From the NCBI GenBank assembly GCA_947626755.1, contig CANQTP010000006.1:28270-92269 (forward strand): a DNA stretch of 64,000 bases, given 5' to 3'. Position numbers and translations under genes: made by a program. Positions 7,130 to 16,342 of the stretch are shown one piece after another. The notes beneath the pieces are model-generated. The model saw only the letters and a program-made list of their open reading frames with translations, had not been told where the DNA came from and ran no database searches. This DNA comes from an uncultured Clostridia bacterium. GTDB taxonomy: Bacteria; Bacillota; Clostridia; Oscillospirales; Ruminococcaceae. The first letter of the stretch is position 1; each line of letters begins with the position of its first letter.

Positions 7130-8859
7130 AGAAGGAAAAATTCTACGAGATCCTCGGCGATCTGGACGAGAATATAATAAAAGCCGCCGAAACCCCTCCC
7201 GCAAGAAAAGCGAAATTTGCGTGGATAGGTTACGGAACGGCTATTGCTGCCTGTGTTGCTCTTATTATAGGCATCGGAACTCTTGTAAAATATCCGAGCG
7301 ATAATATTTCCACCGATACAACGATCCAACCTATTACAAGCGAAACTTCAGCTTCCGTGTCGGTGAATACCTTTACCGCACCGCCCGAAGAAACTTCCGT
7401 TACCGTGGCAGTGTCTTCCGAGACAACTGTTGAAACTTCGGAAACGCCTGCTGTTACAGAGTCCGAAACAGTCACGGCAATTCCCACAGCAACGGAGACT
7501 ACAGCGAAAACAACAAATTCCGAAACTGCAAAAACGGAGACAATGGCAGCTTCCGAACCGCCGATTTCAGAAGTAACATCATATCTTCCTTTGACTCCCG
7601 AAAATTACATAAGCAATGAAAATATCATGACTCTTGCTTCCGCAGAATATCCCGTAATGCCGCAGTATTCCGAGGAGGACAGAGAAGAACATAATACTTG
7701 GCTCACTGCCAGACGTGAGCTGCGGGATCAGCCCGAAATATATGCCGACTGTTTTGACGATTTCTTTATAAACAGTGCTAAAACTTTTCTTTCCGAAAGC
7801 AAAAACGGCAATAAAATTTATTCGCCCGTCAGTCTTTATGTTGCTCTTGGAATGTGCGCGGAGATAACCGAAGGCAATACAAGACAGCAGATACTTGACG
7901 CGCTTTCGCAGAATGATATGGATTTTCTCCGTAAATATGTAAAAGCCGTCTGGCTGTCAAATTATTCTGACGACGGACTTGCGGAATGTATCTTTGCGGA
8001 TTCGCTCTGGACAAACAGCGAACTTGCCTATGAGCAAAGCACCGTTGACTCTCTTGCGGAAAATTACTTTGCATCGGTCTTTTCGGGAGATCCGTGTTCT
8101 TACGAATATAACAAAATGTTTCAGGACTGGGTCAGCGAGCAGACAAAGGGTATGTTTATCCCCGCGTCGGACAGTGTAATGTCCCCCGAAATGGTGTTCA
8201 CGCTTGCATCGACCGTATATTACAGCGGAAAATGGGAAAGCAAATTCCGCGAAAGCGAAACAAGACCCGCCGTGTTCCATTCACCAAACGGCGATACGGA
8301 ATGTGATTTTATGAATCAGACAACTGTCGATGAATATTATTGGGGCGGCAAATTTGCAGCTATAGCGATGGATCTTGAATACAACGGCGGAATGCGGATA
8401 ATTCTTCCCGATGAAGGAGTTGCCCCCGAGGAGCTTTTCAGCGATGAACAAGCTGTAAAATTTATGCTTGCGGATCGTCCTTCGTTATATCAGAGCAGAA
8501 AATATACGATGATAAATATTTCCGTACCGAAATTTGATGTTTCTTCGGATATAGACCTTGAGGACGGACTCAGACAAATGGGGATCACCGATATATTTGA
8601 CAGTACAAAGTCGGATTTTACCCCGCTTACAGACGATACGGACATTATAGAATTTGACGCTAAGCAAAATACCCGAGTCCTTATAGATGAAAACGGCTGC
8701 AAGGCTTCGGCGCTGACCGTAATGCCGGCAGCCGGTGCGGGAGAACCCGATGAGAAAGTTGATTTTATAGCCGACAGACCGTTCATATTTGAAATTGTCA
8801 GCGAAACAGGATTCCCGCTGTTTGTTGGTATTGTTAATTTTCCAGCCGCCGCAAGCTAA
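7126..8859 (+). CDS. membrane anti-sigma-like protein with extracellular serpin domain
   Basis: 577 residues. Residues 1-32 are a short cytoplasmic segment (KFYEILGDLDENIIKAAE) of the kind found in putative anti-sigma proteins beside ECF genes in Ruminococcaceae. Residues about 34-55 form one membrane helix (GTAIAACVALIIGIGTLV). Residues about 60-165 are a Thr/Ser/Glu-rich linker. From about 205 to the end is a complete serpin fold: IYSPVSLYVALGMCAE, a hinge-like DENGCKASALTV, a reactive-centre stretch rich in Ala/Gly/Pro, and the serpin signature ADRPFIFEI with FVGIVNFP at the end. Serpins trap serine or cysteine proteases by an irreversible shape change. Gene overlap with the sigma factor suggests signalling from outside protease activity to the sigma factor; this is inference. 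No anti-sigma zinc motif is visible. Confidence 0.85.
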   Translation: MKKEKFYEILGDLDENIIKAAETPPARKAKFAWIGYGTAIAACVALIIGIGTLVKYPSDNISTDTTIQPITSETSASVSVNTFTAPPEETSVTVAVSSETTVETSETPAVTESETVTAIPTATETTAKTTNSETAKTETMAASEPPISEVTSYLPLTPENYISNENIMTLASAEYPVMPQYSEEDREEHNTWLTARRELRDQPEIYADCFDDFFINSAKTFLSESKNGNKIYSPVSLYVALGMCAEITEGNTRQQILDALSQNDMDFLRKYVKAVWLSNYSDDGLAECIFADSLWTNSELAYEQSTVDSLAENYFASVFSGDPCSYEYNKMFQDWVSEQTKGMFIPASDSVMSPEMVFTLASTVYYSGKWESKFRESETRPAVFHSPNGDTECDFMNQTTVDEYYWGGKFAAIAMDLEYNGGMRIILPDEGVAPEELFSDEQAVKFMLADRPSLYQSRKYTMINISVPKFDVSSDIDLEDGLRQMGITDIFDSTKSDFTPLTDDTDIIEFDAKQNTRVLIDENGCKASALTVMPAAGAGEPDEKVDFIADRPFIFEIVSETGFPLFVGIVNFPAAAS

Positions 8860-8868
8860 GGCTTTTTA

Positions 8869-9062
8869 GAGAGTTGAGAGCTGAGATATTGCAGAGACGG
8901 TTATATCATAGGTCTCAACTTTTTGCAGATTAAACTTTTCTTAATGCACGGTATACGTTAGACTGAAAATCACTAAAATTTGCCTGAAAGCGTGCAGGCT
9001 CAGCCTGCTCTCAACTCTCAACTCTTAACTCTCAACTCTTTTTCAGGCTCTCAACTCTTACG
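8869..9062. repeat. interspersed repeat, copy B (right arm) with heptad arrays
   Basis: The gap after the serpin gene holds TTGAGAG-type heptads, then the right arm (8921-8993, containing TTAATGCACGGTATACGTTAG), the tip GCAGGCTCAGCCTGC at 8994-9008, and five or more AACTCTC heptads to 9062. Only one arm is present. Confidence 0.8.
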
Positions 9063-9067
9063 AATGC

Positions 9068-12000
9068 TCACAACTCTGAGACGACATAATTATCAATTAT
9101 CATAGAGCCGCCTTGAGCTGTTTTTTTGACTTCAATGCAGCAGGGGATAACATTCCGCAGTTCTTCAACGTGGGAAATTATTCCAATACTGCTCTTTCCG
9201 TTTGAAAGGCTGCAAAGTACGCTGATCGCTTCTTTAAGGGAATTACTGTCAAGAGAGCCGAAACCTTCGTCAATGAACATGGCGTCAATGCGAATCCCGC
9301 CTGAACGGCTCTGCGCCACTGCGGAAAGTCCCAAGGACAGCGCAAGGGAAATGAGGAATTTTTCTCCGCCCGAAAGCCCCTTTACGCCGTATCTTACATC
9401 TCCTTCGGAAAGCGTGTTTTCAACTTCAAGATCAAGTCCCGATTTGGAATTTGCCGCAAGTTCGGTTTTAACGCGGAGGCGGAACATTCCGCCGTGAATG
9501 TCCGAGAGAATTCTGTTAGCTTCCGAAACAACAAGACTCAGCATCATACTTAGAACATAGCGTGTAAAGGAAATTCCCTTGTCACCCCGCATAAATCTGG
9601 CGAACTCTATGCGCTTGCCGTTCTTCTCGGCGGCGGCTCGGAATTTCTCGTAACGTTCGGAATAGTTTTTGAGAACTTCTCCAAGATGTGTGATGCGGTC
9701 GGTGCAAAGAGTATGTTCTTTTGAAAGGCTGTCGTAATTTTCTTTTGCAAGAGCGGCTTTTTCGGAAAGTTTTGCGGTGTCGGGCGGCTCTTTTCCCGAA
9801 AGTTTTTCGGAAAGTTCCTTAACGGTGTTTTCCGCAAGCAATCGGCTGTCGGAATATTCCTTGACATTTCGGGAATATTCCTCGGCGGCGGCTTCGGGAA
9901 GAAGCGATGTTCTGAAACTTTCCTCATCGGGAATTTCTGCGGCGGAAAGCTTTTGCAGGAAAGCAGCTTCCGCGCTTGAAAGACGGTTTTCCGCGGAGGA
10001 AAGCTCCTCTTTTGCCTGTGAAAGCGAGGTTTCCGCGCCTGTAAGATGTTTCTGCGAATTTTCAAATGCCAAGTCGGCGGCTTTCTTTTCCTCCGAAAGT
10101 TTTCCGATCTCCGCTTTTATGCCGTTTATTTTCAGAATATAGCTTTGCTTGTCGGGACAATCCTTTGAAAGACGGGTATTTAAAACGGCAATTTCCGTTT
10201 CCGCAGCTGTTTTTTGTTGTTTGAGATCTTCAATATCATTTGAAATTTTCTTTTTGCTGTTTTCAAGATCCTGCTTCTGCGTTTCAAGTGCGGAAATGCG
10301 GTTTTTCAGTTCGGGAATAAGCCTGTCCTGCGCTTCAGCTTCGGAAAGTCTGTCCGCCGTTTCCCTGAAAATTTCGGGGGAATAGCCTGTCTTCAAAATT
10401 ACATTTTTGCAGTCGGAAATATATTTCTGCGCGTTGTTTACGCGTTCCTGCCGTGCGGCTTTTGCTTCTTTGATCTTTGAAAGTTCCTCTCCTGCGGCAT
10501 CGAAATTGTCACGGGCGGTCTTTACCTGCTCGGAAGTGACATTTTCCGCAGAAAAGTGCGCGGGGGCGGGGTGGGAAAGGCTTCCGCAGACGGGGCAGGG
10601 ACGTCCTTCTTCAAGCTTTGAGGAAAGCTCCGCCGCCGCATTTTCAAAATATATCCTGTAAAGACGGTCATACTCCGCACCGAAAGCGTTCTTTTTGCTT
10701 TCAAGTGAAGCTTCGCTTTCGGAAAGTTTCTCTATTTCCGCAAGAATACCGTTCAGCGCGTTTTCGTAAGTGCGCAGATTTTCATAACTTTCCCTGCCCT
10801 TGTCAAGCAAGGCTTTTTTCTTGGTAAGTTCGGGAATTTTGCGGGAAAACTCCGAAAGGATCTGTTCCTGCTTTGCTTTTGCGGCTGAAATATCCGCGTC
10901 GGTCTTTTGAACGGAATTGTTCGCGATCTCAAGTTGTGAAGCTTTTTCGGAAATTTTTTTTGCAAATGCGGCGGCGCTTTTTTTCGCAAGATCAATTTTT
11001 TCATATGCTTCCGAAAATTCTTCTAAAACGGCAAGTTCGCTTTTCAGCGCGGAAATGCGTTCTTCCGTTCCTGCGGTCTCGGCGCGTTTTTCAAGAAGCT
11101 TTTCATACTCCGATTTTGCGGCGGTATGGGCATTTTCCGCATCGGAAAGCGCCTTTTTTCTTGCGGAAATATCCTGCCGCGCGCCGCAAAGTGAAATGTA
11201 TTCGGGACGCGCTTTTAAAGCCTTTTCATGCATTGAAAGCAAGCTGTTTATCCGTGAAACTTCCTCTGCCTTGCCGTTTAATTCATCAAGGGAAAGCTTT
11301 GCCTTTTTAAGTTTGTCAAAATCTGCGGTAATGGCGCTTGCTTCCGCAAGAGCTTTTTGCGCAATTTCAAATTCCAAGCCAGCGGCTTTTACTTTCGGGG
11401 AAAGTTCATTCAACTTTTCGGAAAGTTCTTTTGATTCTTCGGAAAGCTGTTCGATACTTTCTGCCTTTTCCGCAGCGAGAAGCGCGTTAAGTTCCGTTTC
11501 CTCGGTTTTCAGAGTCCTGCGTTCTTCCTCAGCCGTTTCCGCAAGTTTTTTGGAAAGCAGAGTGAACTTTTCCGCGCCGAAAAGCGTGGAAAGTATCTTT
11601 TCTTTTTCGTCGCTTCCCGATGTGAGAAGCCGTTCAAACTTTCCCTGCGGCAGAATGATGACCTGACGGAACTGCTCCGCGGAAAGTCCTGTAAGTTCCT
11701 CGGCTTTCTGTCTTACAAAAACTTGTTTCGGATTTTCAAAGAACGGGATAAATTCGGCCGAATTTTCGTCAAGGTGAAAACAATCCTGCTTTGTTTCAAG
11801 TTTCTTGCTCCGTGGTGTAAAACCGATATAGCGGGTAAATTTGTATCTTTTGCTGCCGATCTCAAAAATAAACTCCACTTCGGTGGGAATGTCGGCAGCT
11901 TCGGGGAGAGCGCAGCGCATTTCGGAACGTTCGCCGCCGCTGGATTCCCCGTAAAGCGCATACATCATTGCATCAAGAATGGTGGTTTTTCCCGCGCCCG

Positions 12001-12103
12001 TTTCTCCATGGATAAGGAACAGCGCGCCCGCTTTTTCAAAGTCAACTTCGGTTTTCCGTGCATAGGACGCAAAGGCTTGGAAACTTACTTTTATAGGTTT
12101 CAT
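9068..12103 (-). CDS. sbcC: exonuclease subunit SbcC (SMC-like ATPase)
   Basis: 1011 residues from the ATG at 12103. AAGGAGGG in the end of sbcD provides the ribosome site, and a longer frame reading back through sbcD is unlikely. Walker A GETGAGKTTILDAM is at about residue 33-46, long coiled coils rich in Glu/Lys/Ser fill the middle, a zinc-hook CPVCG lies near the centre, and the ABC signature GLSGGEKFLISLAL and Walker B AMFIDEGFGSLD are at the C-terminus. With SbcD it forms the Mre11/Rad50-type nuclease that cleaves DNA hairpins and processes blocked ends. The genome around it is unusually full of palindromes, the natural substrate of SbcCD. One base separates it from sbcD. Confidence 0.95.
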   Translation of the reverse strand: MKPIKVSFQAFASYARKTEVDFEKAGALFLIHGETGAGKTTILDAMMYALYGESSGGERSEMRCALPEAADIPTEVEFIFEIGSKRYKFTRYIGFTPRSKKLETKQDCFHLDENSAEFIPFFENPKQVFVRQKAEELTGLSAEQFRQVIILPQGKFERLLTSGSDEKEKILSTLFGAEKFTLLSKKLAETAEEERRTLKTEETELNALLAAEKAESIEQLSEESKELSEKLNELSPKVKAAGLEFEIAQKALAEASAITADFDKLKKAKLSLDELNGKAEEVSRINSLLSMHEKALKARPEYISLCGARQDISARKKALSDAENAHTAAKSEYEKLLEKRAETAGTEERISALKSELAVLEEFSEAYEKIDLAKKSAAAFAKKISEKASQLEIANNSVQKTDADISAAKAKQEQILSEFSRKIPELTKKKALLDKGRESYENLRTYENALNGILAEIEKLSESEASLESKKNAFGAEYDRLYRIYFENAAAELSSKLEEGRPCPVCGSLSHPAPAHFSAENVTSEQVKTARDNFDAAGEELSKIKEAKAARQERVNNAQKYISDCKNVILKTGYSPEIFRETADRLSEAEAQDRLIPELKNRISALETQKQDLENSKKKISNDIEDLKQQKTAAETEIAVLNTRLSKDCPDKQSYILKINGIKAEIGKLSEEKKAADLAFENSQKHLTGAETSLSQAKEELSSAENRLSSAEAAFLQKLSAAEIPDEESFRTSLLPEAAAEEYSRNVKEYSDSRLLAENTVKELSEKLSGKEPPDTAKLSEKAALAKENYDSLSKEHTLCTDRITHLGEVLKNYSERYEKFRAAAEKNGKRIEFARFMRGDKGISFTRYVLSMMLSLVVSEANRILSDIHGGMFRLRVKTELAANSKSGLDLEVENTLSEGDVRYGVKGLSGGEKFLISLALSLGLSAVAQSRSGGIRIDAMFIDEGFGSLDSNSLKEAISVLCSLSNGKSSIGIISHVEELRNVIPCCIEVKKTAQGGSMIIDNYVVSEL

Positions 12104-12104
12104 A

Positions 12105-13247
12105 TCAGACACCCTCCTTATCATCGGATTCAACGGCGGCGAAAGCTTCGGCAAGCCAGCCAAGCTCGTCCTCGTCCGCTTCCTGATCCCGCTGTTCTTT
12201 AAGATAAAGTTTTGCAAGGGAAATAATGTCGAGTTCGGCGGCTTTTTCGGAAATTTCGGCAGTATTTACACTGTCTGAGCTCTTTTTTCCTATGAATCGG
12301 ATCAGATTAGGGTAAATTTCCTTCATTTTCATGTGGATCCCACTGTTATTGTATTGATCGGTAACGATCATTTTTATAAGATCCGACTTATTTTCATCTG
12401 TTTCGGAATTTTTCAGGATATTTTCATATGTATCTTCAATGACCCGCAGGCGGTACTCTTCGGGAGCAGGCAGTTCCGAAATGGTTTTCGTGTCCGTGTC
12501 GAAAATTGTAAAGGTCTTTTGCTGTACACCCTCGCTAAAAGCATAGGGCAGGGGAGTGCCGCTGTACCTTACTATGGTTTTTGTGACGGGGGAATAGAGA
12601 GTCTGGGGTTTGTGGATATGTCCGAGGGCAACATAGTCAAAGCCGTCAAAAGCGGAAAGGGGAATGCGGTCCGCGCCGCCTACCGAAGCGGAAGCATTTG
12701 CGGAAATGTCGCTTTCGGCGGGATAAGCACCTGCGGCAAAACAGTGAGCAGAAAGGATATTGCATTTATCAGGATCCGCTTCGTCAAGAATTTTCTTAGC
12801 GGCAGCTTCCATAACGCTTGCGGCAGTGGGTTTGCAGTTAAGGATAAGCGCGGCATATGAAGGATTGAAGTATGGCATAGAGTAAATGGCGGCATTTCCG
12901 ATAATGACGGGCTTGAACGCGTCCTCAAAATTTCCCGAAATATAAAGATTTGCGGCTTTTAAAAGTTCGCTGCATGAGGAAAGACGAGCCGCGCCGTCAT
13001 GGTTTCCCGCACAGACTATGACGGGGATCTTCATTCCGAGACAAAGCTCCGAAACCAGATCGCTCCAACATTTTATAGCTTCCGCGGAAGCTACCGAGTT
13101 GTCGAAAACATCTCCCGCAATTATCACCGCATCGGCATTTCCGGCGGCTTTGCAAAAGCTTTTGCAGAAGTTCTGCTGATAATGCAAAAGCGGAGTATTT
13201 ATCAGTGAGATCCCGATATGCAGATCGGAAGTGTGAAGTATTTTCAT
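12105..13247 (-). CDS. sbcD: exonuclease subunit SbcD (Mre11-type phosphoesterase)
   Basis: 380 residues with the calcineurin-like metal motifs in order: SDLHIG (about residue 7), AGDVFDN, CAGNHDGAARL and GHIHKP. It is the nuclease subunit that pairs with SbcC; order sbcD-sbcC with a one-base gap means one operon. AAGGAGA precedes the ATG at 13247 by about 5 bases. No clear own promoter was found in the 80 bases between it and glgP. Confidence 0.95.
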   Translation of the reverse strand: MKILHTSDLHIGISLINTPLLHYQQNFCKSFCKAAGNADAVIIAGDVFDNSVASAEAIKCWSDLVSELCLGMKIPVIVCAGNHDGAARLSSCSELLKAANLYISGNFEDAFKPVIIGNAAIYSMPYFNPSYAALILNCKPTAASVMEAAAKKILDEADPDKCNILSAHCFAAGAYPAESDISANASASVGGADRIPLSAFDGFDYVALGHIHKPQTLYSPVTKTIVRYSGTPLPYAFSEGVQQKTFTIFDTDTKTISELPAPEEYRLRVIEDTYENILKNSETDENKSDLIKMIVTDQYNNSGIHMKMKEIYPNLIRFIGKKSSDSVNTAEISEKAAELDIISLAKLYLKEQRDQEADEDELGWLAEAFAAVESDDKEGV

Positions 13248-13270
13248 AGCAGTTCTCCTTATAAAAATAA

Positions 13271-13315
13271 GAGCCGGATCGCTCCACGTCTGATGCCATG
13301 GGTACGATCCGGCTC
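13271..13315 (-). terminator. terminator after the first glycogen phosphorylase
   Basis: GAGCCGGATCG (13271-13281) pairs with CGATCCGGCTC (13305-13315); on the minus strand a T-rich run follows. The 23-base loop is long for an intrinsic terminator. Confidence 0.75.
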
Positions 13316-13328
13316 CGATCGTTTCTTA

Positions 13329-15683
13329 TCAGAGTTTCCAGAGTTCTTTCGCGTACTGTTTAACAGTTCTGTCGGAGGAGAATTTGCCGCTGCAGGCAAT
13401 ATTCATCCAGCATTTCTTGGAGAAAACTTCGCGGTTCTTGTAGTCGTAAAGCGCTTTCAGCTTGGTATCAACATAACCCTCCAAGTCGGCAAGCAGGAAA
13501 TAATGATCGGGCTTATGCCAGCTTGTGCCGTTGATAAGCGCGTTGAAAAGTTCGCCGAACATTCCCGTGTCGCCGTCGTTGAAAGTTCCGTCTACAAGCG
13601 TGTTGATAACGCGTTTTACACGTTCGTTGGTGTAGTAAATTTTCTCTTTCGGACGGTAATTGGGCTTGATCTTTTCGATCTCTTCAACTCTCGCGCCGAA
13701 GATATATTCATTTTCCCAGCCTGCTTCTTCAACAATTTCAACGTTTGCGCCGTCGTAAGTTCCCAGAGTTACCGCGCCGTTGAGCATGAACTTCATGTTG
13801 CCCGTGCCGCTTGCTTCAAGTCCCGCAGTTGAGATCTGTTCGGAAATATCCGCCGCGGGAATAAGCTTTTCCGCATAGGAAACGTTGTAATTCTGCACGA
13901 AAAGCACTTTCAGCTTGTCTTTTGTCTCGGGATCGTTGTTGACAAGTTTTGCAACTTCGTTTATATACTTTATAATGCCCTTTGCCCTGCGGTAAGCGGG
14001 CGCGGCTTTTGCTCCGAAAATAAAGCAGGTCGGCTGCAAATCGGGAAGTTTATGATCTTTTATCTGGAAATACAGATCCACGATGGAGAATGCATTTAAA
14101 AGCTGTCTCTTGTATTCGTGGAGACGTTTCGCCTGAATGTCAAACGCCCAGTCGGGGGAAAGCTCAACGCCCTCATGCTTCTTGATATATTCGCAGAGCT
14201 GGACTTTCTTCTGATGTTTGATGTCCATAAATCTCTGGATCGTGTTCCTGTCATCAACAAACTTTTTCAGTTCTGCAAGCTTGTCAAGGTCAGTTACCCA
14301 ATCGCTGCCGATCTTTTCGGTAATAAGCGCGGAAAGTTCGGGATTGCAAAGACCAAGCCAGCGGCGGGGAGTAATTCCGTTTGTCTTGTTCTGGAATCTT
14401 TCGGGGAAAATTTCATACCAGTCTTTGAGAACATCATTTTTAAGAATATCCGTATGCAGCTGCGCAACGCCGTTGGTATGCGCGGAAGCAAAAATTGCCA
14501 TTCTTGCCATGTGGATACGTCCGCCCTCAACTATTTTCTTGTCGGCGATCTGCTTATCGGTCTGACCGATGGAACGGAGATATTTTTCAAGGTGAGCGTC
14601 TATCATCAGGACAATTTCGTAAACCGTAGGAATAACGCTTCTGAACAGATCAACGTTCCACTTTTCAAGAGCTTCTCCCAGAACGGTGTGGTTTGTGTAA
14701 TTGCATACCTTGCTTACAATGTCAAAAGCTTCCTTGAAGGACATTCCCTCTTTGAACATGAAAATTCTTATAAGTTCGGGAATTGCAACAGTTGGGTGGG
14801 TATCATTCAGCTGTAAAGCGTAACATTCGGCAAATTTTGAAAAATCATCGCCGTGAGTCTTTTTATATCTTCTGATAATATCCTGAACAGACGCGGAAAC
14901 AAAGAAATACTGCTGTTTCAGTCTGAGTCTGAGACCCTTTTCGGTGTTGTCATTGGGATAGAGAACATTTGAAATAGCTTCCGCAAGGATAGTGCTTTCG
15001 CTTGCTTTTATATAGTCCTGATTATCGAACGCGCCGAAATCAAATCCCGAAAGCGATTCGCTCTGCCAGAGACGAAGTGTGTTCACCGCTTTCATTCCGT
15101 AACCGATAATAGGAACGTCATAGGGAACGGCAAGAACCGACTGATCCGCAAAATCAACTCTTACCGCTTCATTTTCCGCTCTTACGCTCCAAGCGTCGCC
15201 GTAGTCGAGCCATGCATCGGCGGATTCCTGCTGGAAGCCGTTGCCTATGGACTGTTTGAAAAGTCCGTAACGATAGCGTATACCGTAGCCGTTCAGGGGA
15301 ATGTCATGTGCGGCAGCGGAATCGAGGAAGCAAGCTGCAAGACGTCCGAGACCGCCGTTTCCGAGAGCGGCGTCCTCAATTTCTTCCAGACAGGCAATGT
15401 CAACACCCTGCTCGGAAAGAATTTCCTTTGCCTCGTCAAGGAGACCCGCGCAGTAAAGGTTATTGAACACGGCACGTCCCATAAGGAATTCCGCGGAAAG
15501 GTAATAAGCTCTGCGGCGGTTCTCGTTTTTCTCCTCGGTCTTGTCCCAGAGCGGGATAATTTCGTCCATTACGGCTCTTGAAAGAGCGTTATGGAGCTGT
15601 TTCGGGGAAGCGTTTTTAATGTCCGTTCTGCCGTCCACCCGAAGATTTTCGTTTATCTTCGTCAGAAACTGTTCTTTGTTCAT
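13329..15683 (-). CDS. glgP: glycogen/starch phosphorylase, copy 1
   Basis: 784 residues, GT35 family. It releases glucose-1-phosphate from alpha-1,4-glucan ends using PLP. The N-terminal block GNGGLGRLAACFLDS and the PLP-lysine region EASGTGNMKFMLNG are clear. The ATG at 15683 follows AAAGGACGG. A second, different phosphorylase is encoded at 23474; the two share motifs but differ clearly in sequence, so they are old paralogues and not a recent duplication. Two enzymes may differ in chain-length preference or regulation. It has its own promoter (15757-15785) and terminator, so it is a single-gene unit. Confidence 0.95.
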   Translation of the reverse strand: MNKEQFLTKINENLRVDGRTDIKNASPKQLHNALSRAVMDEIIPLWDKTEEKNENRRRAYYLSAEFLMGRAVFNNLYCAGLLDEAKEILSEQGVDIACLEEIEDAALGNGGLGRLAACFLDSAAAHDIPLNGYGIRYRYGLFKQSIGNGFQQESADAWLDYGDAWSVRAENEAVRVDFADQSVLAVPYDVPIIGYGMKAVNTLRLWQSESLSGFDFGAFDNQDYIKASESTILAEAISNVLYPNDNTEKGLRLRLKQQYFFVSASVQDIIRRYKKTHGDDFSKFAECYALQLNDTHPTVAIPELIRIFMFKEGMSFKEAFDIVSKVCNYTNHTVLGEALEKWNVDLFRSVIPTVYEIVLMIDAHLEKYLRSIGQTDKQIADKKIVEGGRIHMARMAIFASAHTNGVAQLHTDILKNDVLKDWYEIFPERFQNKTNGITPRRWLGLCNPELSALITEKIGSDWVTDLDKLAELKKFVDDRNTIQRFMDIKHQKKVQLCEYIKKHEGVELSPDWAFDIQAKRLHEYKRQLLNAFSIVDLYFQIKDHKLPDLQPTCFIFGAKAAPAYRRAKGIIKYINEVAKLVNNDPETKDKLKVLFVQNYNVSYAEKLIPAADISEQISTAGLEASGTGNMKFMLNGAVTLGTYDGANVEIVEEAGWENEYIFGARVEEIEKIKPNYRPKEKIYYTNERVKRVINTLVDGTFNDGDTGMFGELFNALINGTSWHKPDHYFLLADLEGYVDTKLKALYDYKNREVFSKKCWMNIACSGKFSSDRTVKQYAKELWKL

Positions 15684-15756
15684 AAGAAATGACCGTCCTT
15701 TTCTAAAATTTGCCTGAAATTTACCATAAAAAATTCAACGCATAAAGCCACATTAT

Positions 15757-15785
15757 ATTTTAGCACATTATTCTTAAATACGCAA
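15757..15785 (-). promoter_or_regulatory. promoter of the first glycogen phosphorylase
   Basis: Minus strand: -35 TTGCGT (15780-15785), 17-base spacer, -10 TAAAAT (15757-15762). An overlapping TATAAT at 15752-15757 has no good -35. Confidence 0.6.
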
Positions 15786-15856
15786 CTATTTTATGCGGAT
15801 TTTGTGCAAAATACACATTTTAATTATATTTTGTTTGTAACTAAAATCTTTTATTA

Positions 15857-16069
15857 AGAGTTGAAAGTTAAGAGTTGAGAGCAGGCTGAGCCTTTCCGTA
15901 GAGTTGAGAGTTAAGAGTTGAGAGTTGAGATATTGCAGGGACGCTTATATCTCAACTCTCAACTCTTAACTCTCAAAACTAAAATGTAGATTGTACTTTA
16001 CCTTGCCGCACATTATACTTAGGCAGAGGATAGCAAAACTTTGCCTGTAGGGGTCAAGGCTCAGCCTTG
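15857..16069. repeat. interspersed inverted-repeat element, copy C
   Basis: Heptads 15857-15880, a truncated left tip GCAGGCTGAGCCT (15881-15893), a second palindromic block of heptads facing each other around 15930-15950 (TTGAGAG arrays, then AACTCTC arrays), the right arm, and the right tip CAAGGCTCAGCCTTG at 16055-16069. The right tip encodes, on the minus strand, the last codons and stop of the downstream Rpn-tail frame. This is the main content of the 15684-16060 gap. Confidence 0.8.
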
Positions 16070-16342
16070 CATATATTTTCTGATGATTTCTTCCGGCACG
16101 CCGTCTGCTGCCATTAGTGCAAGTAGGTCGGATCTGCCTTTTGCAATGCCTTCTGCTCTACCTTCTGCTTTTCCCTTGGTGTAATTTTCTGCCATTAAAG
16201 TATTATAATCCCAGAGTGCCTTCTGACGGGCATTATATTCCAAGCGTTTCTGTTCGTCCTGGCTTATAACTTCAAGCGTATCGACCGCTTCTCTGATGTA
16301 TTCATTACTGCTTGCTGCCATATCAAATTCCTCATTTATCAA
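16061..16342 (-). pseudogene. orphan duplicated C-terminal cassette of the Rpn-family nuclease
   Basis: 93 codons that nearly repeat residues from the C-terminal part of the upstream gene: both contain EEFDMAASSNEYIREAV and the run LWDYNTLMAEN, followed by KGKAEGRAEG repeats. After that they diverge: this copy ends LALMAADGVPEEIIRKYMQG, the parent ends differently. It overlaps the parent stop as TTGA, so a TTG start could be coupled, or translation could begin at the internal ATG of MAASSNEY. It has no nuclease domain. The stop codon comes from repeat copy C. Either a gene remnant or a separately made short tail protein. Confidence 0.7.

Noticed and set aside
9126..11666. Several Ser/Phe-rich plus-strand frames opposite sbcC
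   Set aside because: Mirror of the Glu/Lys-rich coiled coil of SbcC, with no family match.
12930..12950. Noc-binding site
   Set aside because: ATTTCCCGAAAT in sbcD lacks the full ATTTCCCGGGAAAT palindrome; TTCCGAAA-type strings are common here through codon use.
15857..16069. CRISPR array
   Set aside because: The heptad repeats are too short, lack unique spacers of equal length, and no cas genes are present anywhere in the window.
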